In this document: piece after piece, positions 7,271 to 12,842 of the stretch
Layout of the letters: the number at the start of each line of letters is the position of its first letter
Numbering within the stretch: the first letter of the stretch is position 1
Source: Planctomycetaceae bacterium
GTDB taxonomy: Bacteria; Planctomycetota; Planctomycetia; Pirellulales; Thermoguttaceae
Direction of reading: 5' to 3'
NCBI GenBank assembly: GCA_031266315.1
Contig: JAISBG010000044.1
Span: forward strand, 1-15,736
DNA: 15,736 nt
Notes under the pieces: model-generated
Told to the model about the DNA's origin: nothing
The model's input: only the letters and a program-made list of their open reading frames with translations
The model's database searches: none
Translations under genes and position numbers: made by a program

Positions 7271-7498
7271 TTCGTCCTGAAAGGACATTGCATAACAACC
7301 CGCCGCAACGCGGCGGGTAAAACCGCAAACACTATCGCCCTGAAAGGGCAGTGGAGCCAATTGCTAATAAATGAAACATGTCATCGGTCAATCAATTCAA
7401 TCTCGTTTTCCATTGCCCTGACAGGGCGATGGTTTGTGTGTGTTGTTCCCCACCGCGTTGCGGTGGGTTGTTACGCATTACCCCTTGCGGGGCGAAAG
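7271..7498 (+). repeat. Copy D of intergenic repeat family 2 (nested hairpins)
   Basis: Order of palindromes: GTCCT-GAA-AGGAC (7274-7286), CCCGCCGC-AAC-GCGGCGGG (7299-7317), GCCCT-GAA-AGGGC (7337-7349), GCCCT-GAC-AGGGC (7415-7427), CCCACCGC-GTT-GCGGTGGG (7449-7467) and CCCC-TTGC-GGGG (7481-7492). The first two and last two form the outer arms of one large inverted repeat, joined by ATTGCATAACAA on the left and TTGTTACGCAT on the right. The middle two form an inner inverted repeat. No protein is likely. It lies in the gap between the oxidoreductase operon and the 3' end of the endonuclease III-like gene. Confidence 0.85.
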
Positions 7499-7653
7499 AA
7501 ATTTTTACAATAGTTACGTGAACAAATACAAATTAAATAGACAGTTACAATATAAGATTTCATTGGAAGTTCTGTTAAAAAGTTGGTAAATACTTTGACA
7601 AACAAAAGAGACATCTACAACCACAAACATTAATCAAATGACTATCTGTATCA

Positions 7654-9021
7654 TTATTTTGGTTTCTTTTTTACCAATTGTTTTATTGTCGATTTAACAG
7701 TTTTCGTATTATTTTTCTCCTCGCTTTTTTTTTCTGTACTTTTTTTCTCTGATCGTGAAGAGGAGACATCAGAATTACCCGCAACCTGTTTGGGCGGAGA
7801 TAAAGCATGGGAATTTTTGGAAATATCCGATTTTCCATCAGGTTTTGTGTTGGGTTTTGCAACTGATTTTGTTTCAGGTTTCGTATTGGGTTTATCGTCC
7901 GTTTTCGTTGCAGGTTTTGTAACTGTTTTATTGTTTTTAGAAGTTGTTTTTTTATCCGTCTCTTTTTTTGTAACTGTTTCGGTTGTTTCCTGAACCGGTT
8001 TCGGTTGTTTTTCCTGAGGTTGAGGAACCGGTTGAGAGGAATTAGGCGGAGCAGGAACCTGTTCGGCGTTCTTTTTTACAGATGTTTTTTCCTGTTTGGG
8101 TGTTTTCTTCTTTTCTGCAGACGGCGTAACAGTTGCCGTACCGTTTATTTTTTCAGACGAAACCGGCAAATCGTGTTGATAAATTGTTTCGTCTGGAATA
8201 AATTCCGCTTCCGTTCCTCCGTGTTCTTCATCAAAATCGTCATCATCCGGTGTGCCGAAAGGTATGACAGCCAAAGGCGGAAGTGCCGGTTTTACCGGTT
8301 GTTTGACCACCGGTTTGGGAAGCGTTAGTACCGGCGGAGTCCATGAACGGTTTTCCGCTTCGGGATCAATCGTTTTGAGTATCGAACGTAATTCCGCCAA
8401 TTCAGGATCATTGTAAAAACCGGCGGCGAAATGATGAATTTGCAACGAAAACGACAGACCGTTCTTTTTCTGGATAGCCCGTTCCAGTCCGGCAACATTT
8501 TCCCGTGTTCCTTCCTTGTTGACTAGGGTGAGGTCGAGTAAGCGGAAAACACGGAGCGATGCTTCGTCCAACGGAATCACATGACCGCCGAAAGCCACTT
8601 GTGTGGTGTAATCGACCATAAACCGAGTACATGCCGGAATAGAATTGAGAAAATCAACCGCTTGTCCGAGATTTTTCCCCTTTTTTCGTAACTCTTCGAG
8701 ATCGAACATGTACGTTTTCTCGAAAACACCTTGCAATGTACGGCGAACCCGTTCGCCTGCCGCCACCGGATCGGGAAGCATCGGAAACGTGTCGGCAAGT
8801 TCATTAGCCGTTGAAACGCGAATTTCATTCCAGTCAATGAAATAATTTTCTAAAACAGTATAAGCCGAATCCGCTTGTTCAAACAAAGTATTTTCCAGTA
8901 GGGCGGCATAAATCAAATGGGACAAAACAGTTCGTTCCGGAGGATCCGGTAAACTTTTGCACCGCTTTTGAAGAATCTTTGACAACGACTCAATTTTCTT
9001 GGTTTTTGAAATTACAGCCAT
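7654..9021 (-). CDS. Endonuclease III-like (HhH-GPD fold) protein with Lys/Thr/Pro-rich tail
   Basis: A 455-residue protein in two parts. Residues about 30-215 look like a diverged helix-hairpin-helix/GPD fold of the endonuclease III family. The segment IPACTRFMVDYTTQVAFGG (128-146) followed by PLDEASLRVFRLLDL (150-164) lines up with the hairpin and the catalytic-Asp strand of Nth (LPGVGRKTA...AVDTHVFRV). Asp152 is kept, but the catalytic Lys of the hairpin is missing, and the 4Fe-4S cysteines expected after it are absent (the region reads HHFAAGFYND). So either it is a monofunctional glycosylase-type enzyme or a non-catalytic DNA-binding relative. Residues about 230-300 are Pro-rich with an acidic patch (DDDDFDEE near 259-266). 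Residues 300-455 are a low-complexity basic tail with repeats such as KPNTKPETKSVAKPNTKPDG. No Shine-Dalgarno is visible before the ATG. Two direct copies of repeat family 2 bracket the gene. The fold assignment is by eye. Confidence 0.7.
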   Translation of the reverse strand: MAVISKTKKIESLSKILQKRCKSLPDPPERTVLSHLIYAALLENTLFEQADSAYTVLENYFIDWNEIRVSTANELADTFPMLPDPVAAGERVRRTLQGVFEKTYMFDLEELRKKGKNLGQAVDFLNSIPACTRFMVDYTTQVAFGGHVIPLDEASLRVFRLLDLTLVNKEGTRENVAGLERAIQKKNGLSFSLQIHHFAAGFYNDPELAELRSILKTIDPEAENRSWTPPVLTLPKPVVKQPVKPALPPLAVIPFGTPDDDDFDEEHGGTEAEFIPDETIYQHDLPVSSEKINGTATVTPSAEKKKTPKQEKTSVKKNAEQVPAPPNSSQPVPQPQEKQPKPVQETTETVTKKETDKKTTSKNNKTVTKPATKTDDKPNTKPETKSVAKPNTKPDGKSDISKNSHALSPPKQVAGNSDVSSSRSEKKSTEKKSEEKNNTKTVKSTIKQLVKKKPK

Positions 9022-9208
9022 AAAAAAGGAGTGAAAGAGTGGAAATAAAATTAAAGGAATTGAGGAACGGTTTTCTTTTATACTATATTTTGTAATTTTA
9101 CTTCGGAAAATTATTTATGAAACATAGTCGATAACCGATCATCAAACAATAAATATAATGTTGCTGAAAATATTGGTTATTAAATTTTAATTGCTAAATT
9201 AATTACTG

Positions 9209-9256
9209 ACTCATGTTACGTACCGTAGGTAAAAAAGTCAGTAAAATATACATCAA
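9209..9256 (+). repeat. 48-bp dispersed repeat, partner of 134-181
   Basis: The reverse complement of this block matches 134-181 at 42 of 48 positions. It forms the left flank of element E and contains GTAGGTAAAAAAGTC. Confidence 0.65.
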
Positions 9257-9279
9257 CATAGTGGATTGTAAGTTTTTCC

Positions 9280-9466
9280 TCCGCCCTGCAAGGGCATTGC
9301 ATAACAACCCACCGCAACGCGGTGGGTTAAAGCACACTCCTAAATTTCGCCCTGAAAGGGCAATGCCAATCCGCTTTGCACTGCCCTTTTCAGGGCGATG
9401 TTAGGGGAGACTGTTACCCACCGCGTTGCGGTGGGTTGTTATGCGTTGCCCCTAAAGGGGCGAAGG
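9280..9466 (+). repeat. Copy E of intergenic repeat family 2 (nested hairpins)
   Basis: It has the same six-palindrome order and orientation as copy D: GCCCT-GCA-AGGGC (9283-9295), CCCACCGC-AAC-GCGGTGGG (9308-9326), GCCCT-GAA-AGGGC (9349-9361), GCCCT-TTTC-AGGGC (9383-9396), CCCACCGC-GTT-GCGGTGGG (9417-9435) and GCCCCT-AA-AGGGGC (9448-9461). The outer arms again share ATTGCATAACAACCC and GGGTTGTTATGCGTT. Hairpin arms differ from D at several positions while still pairing (GTCCT/AGGAC against GCCCT/AGGGC; CGCCGC/GCGGCG against CACCGC/GCGGTG). The spacing between inner arms is shorter than in D. Confidence 0.85.
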
Positions 9467-9553
9467 TAAAACTGATATTTAGCCCCTGCGTAACATCAGT
9501 TACTGATAATGATTTTTGGTTATTATCTAACAATGGAATCTATACATCATCTT

Positions 9554-9934
9554 CTATTCTTCTTCGTTCTGACTTTCATGGTCTTCGTGATTATTCTTTG
9601 GCAGGATTTCGTCGAGAATTTTGGAAACGAGGAGTTGTTTTTTAACACCTTGATCAAGAACAAAATCAAGGTGAGGAGTATATCGGGTTTCAATACGTTT
9701 TGCGACTTTTGATTGAAGGAATCCGGCACTGGATTTCAAACCTTTCATACAAAGGTTCTGTTTGGTTTCGTCTCCCATTACGGAAACATAAATCTTTGCC
9801 GTTTGCATATCGCCGGAAACTTCGACACGCACTACGGTAACATCGCTCACTCTGGGATCCTGAATTTCTGTTAGGATTGCCATACTGACAATCTGCCGAA
9901 TAGCTTCGGCGGCTTTTAAGGTTCTTCTGGACAT
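9554..9934 (-). CDS. rbfA: 30S ribosome-binding factor A
   Basis: RbfA is a small cytoplasmic KH-domain protein that binds the 30S subunit and helps the 5' end of 16S rRNA mature, especially in the cold. The product has 126 residues, a typical length. Family marks are the N-terminal helix RTLKAAEAIRQIVSMAIL, the segment QDPRVSDVTVVRVEVSGD, the strand AKIYVSVMGDE, and the kinked-helix segment LKSSAGFLQSKVAKRI (an interrupted KH turn). These are followed by TRYTPHLDFVLDQGVKKQLLVSKILDEI and a short Asn/Glu/His-rich acidic tail (NHEDHESQNEEE). It stands alone, away from the nusA-infB-rbfA-truB cluster usual in many bacteria. No Shine-Dalgarno is visible before the ATG at 9934. Confidence 0.95.
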   Translation of the reverse strand: MSRRTLKAAEAIRQIVSMAILTEIQDPRVSDVTVVRVEVSGDMQTAKIYVSVMGDETKQNLCMKGLKSSAGFLQSKVAKRIETRYTPHLDFVLDQGVKKQLLVSKILDEILPKNNHEDHESQNEEE

Positions 9935-10064
9935 CGTAGAAAAGGAAAAAAAGGAATTACCTTCTGCGAAAACAGTTAAAGCAAGAATTTTAGAATAACA
10001 GATTTCAAAAATTTAACAAGACCTGTGGTTTGTAAATTGTTGAAATATTTTGACCGCAAAAGAC

Positions 10065-10276
10065 ACGAAAATTCGCGGAAAGAGGTCGGCTATTTATCAA
10101 AAGTTTCGCTGAAAAGTCACGCCGGTAGACTCATTTATTGATTCCAAAACGGAAGGCAACACTATTTGTCGTCGTGAATCTGATTCACTGCCGGCTAACG
10201 CCGACGCGACCTTGTGGCAAAAGGTCGCCCACTTTCTTTTCGCGTTAAAATATGAAAATTCCACTGAATAATTATA
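10065..10276 (+). repeat. Copy F of intergenic repeat family 1
   Basis: It shares its centre (TCCAAAACGGAAGGCAACAC) with copies B and H, and has the same orientation as B. The right half is well conserved: hairpin 2 (GCCGGCTAACGCCGAC), then hairpin 1 with GCGACCTT pairing with AAGGTCGC (about 10206-10228). Its last 55 bp, ending in GAAAATTCCACTGAATAAT (to 10276), are repeated almost unchanged but inverted at 12569-12620. The left half (GAGGTCGGCTATTTATCAAA) is degraded. It lies between rbfA and the 3' end of the radical SAM gene. Confidence 0.8.
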
Positions 10277-10277
10277 C

Positions 10278-10355
10278 CGTAGCCGGTAAGGCAATAGGCT
10301 TCGCCCACGAGTAACCGCTTCACGTTGTTGCGCTACCATGCTCAGCTTCGCGAAT
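10278..10355. other. GC-richer unexplained block beside repeat F
   Basis: This block is richer in GC than the AT-rich DNA to its right (10360-10530). It contains short self-complementary words (GGCTTCGCC, CGCTTCAC) but no stable hairpin I can define. A minus-strand frame passes through it and on into the repeat, without a start signal or recognisable family. It may be a gene remnant or another element's edge. Confidence 0.3.
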
Positions 10356-10467
10356 TTTAAAATGGCTTTAACATACTAATTATTGGCAATTTTAAAAACA
10401 TATAACAAATAGCAAAGATTATTTTTTGACAAGATATTACATATTTACTGGATTTTATTTGAATTTT

Positions 10468-10494
10468 ATCCTGTAAATTCTGTAAATCCTGTCA
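10468..10494. repeat. 9-bp tandem repeat, three units
   Basis: ATCCTGTAA, ATTCTGTAA and ATCCTGTCA follow one another without spacer in otherwise AT-rich DNA about 40 bp behind the radical SAM stop codon. Its function is unknown. No terminator-type hairpin is present here. Confidence 0.7.
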
Positions 10495-10532
10495 AAAAAA
10501 TAGGTTTTAGAAGTTACTTGTTGATTTATTGT

Positions 10533-12419
10533 TTAGGAAGATATTAACGGCGGTTCATTCAGTGCCAGTGCGAAGAAACGGTCATCGACCGGAATCATAA
10601 TACGTTGTTCAACCCAGCGAGCCAGCGTTTTTTCAACGGTTTTAGGAAATCGTTCCAAAATTTCCTGACGGGTTCGCGCGGCGTCACAGAAAAGATAAAG
10701 TTCCCGATCAATTCCTGATAAACGATACTGAAATTCCGCCGCAATCGAACGGGAGTCCGTTAGCAGCAACACACCGTCATCGCGGTCAAAAGCCCGAAGT
10801 GTTCCTTTGGCGTATTCTTCATCCCAACGCTTTACCTGTTCCAAAAATGGTTGAACATAATCATAAACATCACGCCCATCGGCAAAATCAAATTCGTGAT
10901 AATAAGACAAACGCCGCAACGATTGATCATCAAACGGATACAAAAAATGAAAACCGCGAAACGGACGTAAATTTTCAATACCGTATTTTTTCGGATTGTT
11001 ATGGTACGGAGCAAACCGGTCAATCCGAACCTTTCCGAACGCAACCGGCGGATGAAAATGAAACACAAACGGCAACAGTTGTGTCAATTTTTCGTACTCT
11101 TTCGGGTCTTCACTGGGAAAACCGTACAAAATATTCCATTTCACTTCGATACCGCCTTCAGTGTACCATTTGAGAACCTGAAGATTATGCCATGCGGTTG
11201 CGCCTTTACTGAGCATTTTGAGAATTGGCGTAGAAAGTGTTTCAATACCGAGTTGCGCTGCCGCCAAACCGGCGTCAAGCATTTTCCGAACATGTTCTTT
11301 TTTCTGATTCGCCTTCATTTCGAACTCAAAACGAAGATCAAGTCCGGTTGCTTTCAGCAACGGCAAAAACGTTTCAAAATATTCTTTAGCAAAAATATTG
11401 TCCGCAAAACAGGCTTCTCGGATTTTGTAACGATTGATAAGTTCGACGAGTTCGGCAACCGCGTGTTCCGGTGTTTTGCAACGAAAATGAAGCGAATGAC
11501 CGTTAAGACCGCAAAACGAACATTGACGGCGTTCACCCCACCAACAACCTCGTGATGTTTCAAAAAACAGCATCGGACGTACTTTATTTCGTAACGAATT
11601 GTAACGCCAATCGTTAAAATAATCGTCAAAATCCGGCGGCGGAATATGGTCAAGATTCGTAACTGTTGATTCAATGACATCCGCATCAAACTTCAACGCA
11701 GAATATTTTTCGTCAGGTTTTTCGTTTTGCAATATCAACAGTTTCTCTTTTTCTTGCCGGCGATGAGTTGTTGCGGACAAAACGCCTTTTGGTAACGATT
11801 GTGAATTGATGGTTCCGTCAAGAATTTTTTGTACAACAAACGGAAAAGTAATATCCGCTTCACCAAGAAAAACGTAATCCACTTCCTTAAATTGCCGTAA
11901 CAATTCCCCGCCCATTTCGCCTTCGCAAGCCGCACCGCCGAGAACAATCTGAAGATGCGGATATTGTTCTTTAATTCGTCGTGCCAGACAAAGCGAGGAT
12001 AATGTCTGTTGATAAGAAGTGGTGAAACCGACAATTTTGTAACGATTCCAATCAATCGACTTCATACAACTGTCCAAAAACGGTAACACAGACGCTGCAA
12101 TTGTTTCAAAATCTCTCTTATCAAGTTCATCGAGTTCCGGTTCTGTCCAAAGTAAAATATCGTTCCAGAATTGTTCTGTTGTCGGCAACTGGTCGCCGAA
12201 ATAGACTTTTGCAAAAAGATGTTCACCGCCGAGAACAAACGCAAAATGTCCGGCAATCCAATCGTATAAATCATACCCAACCCGTTCAGCAAACGGAAAA
12301 CAAAGATTCTTCAAATCGCAACCAATTCCGCGAACCGTCAACGAACTTTTCAACAAACTCAAACCAAGATTGGGCCAACGGAGTTGCGCAAACGGCATAT
12401 TAAGAAGGAGAACCGACAT
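10533..12419 (-). CDS. B12-binding radical SAM protein, RiPP maturation type
   Basis: A 628-residue enzyme. It has an N-terminal cobalamin-binding-like domain (about 1-210, with IVLGGAACEGEMGGELL near 158-174 and DYVFLGEAD), then a radical SAM domain. The cluster motif is RGCWWGERRQCSFCGLNG, with Cys292, Cys300 and Cys303 (C-x7-C-x2-C). This spacing and the WWG signature are those of the family described as RiPP maturation radical SAM protein 1/C-methyltransferase. A C-terminal region of about 120 residues carries a small winged-helix-like segment (TRQEILERFPKTVEKTLARWVEQRIM). Such enzymes methylate or otherwise modify unreactive carbons of a ribosomal peptide, using SAM and cobalamin. No precursor peptide, protease or exporter gene is next to it, so its substrate is unknown. 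No Shine-Dalgarno is seen before the ATG at 12419. Family membership is well supported; methyltransferase activity is inferred. Confidence 0.88.
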   Translation of the reverse strand: MSVLLLNMPFAQLRWPNLGLSLLKSSLTVRGIGCDLKNLCFPFAERVGYDLYDWIAGHFAFVLGGEHLFAKVYFGDQLPTTEQFWNDILLWTEPELDELDKRDFETIAASVLPFLDSCMKSIDWNRYKIVGFTTSYQQTLSSLCLARRIKEQYPHLQIVLGGAACEGEMGGELLRQFKEVDYVFLGEADITFPFVVQKILDGTINSQSLPKGVLSATTHRRQEKEKLLILQNEKPDEKYSALKFDADVIESTVTNLDHIPPPDFDDYFNDWRYNSLRNKVRPMLFFETSRGCWWGERRQCSFCGLNGHSLHFRCKTPEHAVAELVELINRYKIREACFADNIFAKEYFETFLPLLKATGLDLRFEFEMKANQKKEHVRKMLDAGLAAAQLGIETLSTPILKMLSKGATAWHNLQVLKWYTEGGIEVKWNILYGFPSEDPKEYEKLTQLLPFVFHFHPPVAFGKVRIDRFAPYHNNPKKYGIENLRPFRGFHFLYPFDDQSLRRLSYYHEFDFADGRDVYDYVQPFLEQVKRWDEEYAKGTLRAFDRDDGVLLLTDSRSIAAEFQYRLSGIDRELYLFCDAARTRQEILERFPKTVEKTLARWVEQRIMIPVDDRFFALALNEPPLISS

Positions 12420-12446
12420 AACTGAACTTTCAAAAAATTAACAAAG

Positions 12447-12471
12447 GTTAATATACTGTTAGTTAATATAC
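12447..12471. repeat. Direct repeat GTTAATATAC upstream of the radical SAM gene
   Basis: GTTAATATAC occurs at 12447-12456 and again at 12462-12471, a 15-bp period, 28 bp before the radical SAM start. Two identical 10-bp sites so close to a start could be an operator, but in such AT-rich DNA chance is possible. Confidence 0.35.
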
Positions 12472-12568
12472 ATTATTTAAGATATTTTAAAACTCCTCTT
12501 ATTTTTTTATGACTTCCGATTTTTAAGCAAAAGTGCGTTTAATCGCAATAATTTTGAATAAATATACG

Positions 12569-12633
12569 ATAATTATTCAGTGGAATTTTCATATTTTAAT
12601 GCGAAAATTGGTGGGCGATCCTTTCGCTGAAAG
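12569..12633 (-). repeat. Truncated copy G of intergenic repeat family 1
   Basis: The block from 12569 (ATAATTATTCAGTGGAATTT) to 12620 is the inverse of the right end of copy F. There is one C/T difference in the first 39 bases, then GTGGGCGATCC and the hairpin start CTTTC-GCT-GAAAG (12621-12633). The GTCGGC...GCCGAC hairpin and the core that should follow are missing. Only one terminus of an element is left, in the gap between the radical SAM gene and pheT, which are transcribed away from each other. Confidence 0.75.
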
Positions 12634-12735
12634 TTAAGAGTGAGCGTTAATTATCCACTGACTACTAAGTACGAAATGCGATATGCGTTATTCGGAAAAA
12701 AACTTGCAATCCTACTGGAGTTGTCCGGCAGACTC

Positions 12736-12764
12736 TTGACGTGTTTGTTGTTTTCTGGGAAAAT
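12736..12764 (+). promoter_or_regulatory. Weak candidate promoter of pheT
   Basis: TTGACG (12736-12741), a 17-nt spacer and GAAAAT (12759-12764; 4 of 6 matches to TATAAT). Transcription would start near 12771, leaving a leader of about 70 nt. The -10 box is poor, so this is only a suggestion. I see no T-box or attenuator-like leader peptide. Confidence 0.3.
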
Positions 12765-12842
12765 GTTCGAAATTTTGGACGTCGAGGAATGTCCATTCGG
12801 TTCAATGGATTTTATTTTATTTATAAGGAAATTAAGAAAATT

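Larger units (their letters stand above)
9205..9506. mobile_element. Possible MITE-like unit around repeat E
   Basis: Repeat E sits inside imperfect inverted ends. ATGTTACGTA (9213-9222) on the left matches the reverse complement of TGCGTAACAT (9487-9496) on the right at 9 of 10 positions, and ACTGA-like bases flank both sides. The left 48 bp of this unit recur, inverted, at 134-181 beside the MATE stop codon. No coding sequence is present, so any mobility would have to be supplied in trans. The boundaries are approximate and no target duplication is evident. Confidence 0.45.

Noticed and set aside
8005..8328. Plus-strand ORF of 107 codons inside the endonuclease III-like gene
   Set aside because: It is a shadow of the low-complexity tail on the opposite strand, Arg/Phe/Cys-rich without family resemblance.
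7271..9466. Repeats D and E as a possible CRISPR array
   Set aside because: There are only two distant copies with internal palindromes, no regular unit-spacer pattern and no cas genes.
9213..9712. Several overlapping plus-strand ORFs of 60-90 codons
   Set aside because: They are translations of repeat E and of the antisense strand of rbfA.
10097..10339. Minus-strand ORF of 80 codons behind the radical SAM gene, considered as a RiPP precursor
   Set aside because: It translates repeat F and the adjacent block. It has no leader-like sequence, no Gly-Gly or similar cleavage site and no ribosome-binding site.
12741..12842. 34-codon N-terminal extension of pheT
   Set aside because: The family begins at MFISLDWISDYVDL (12843); the extension is not family-like and overlaps the candidate promoter.
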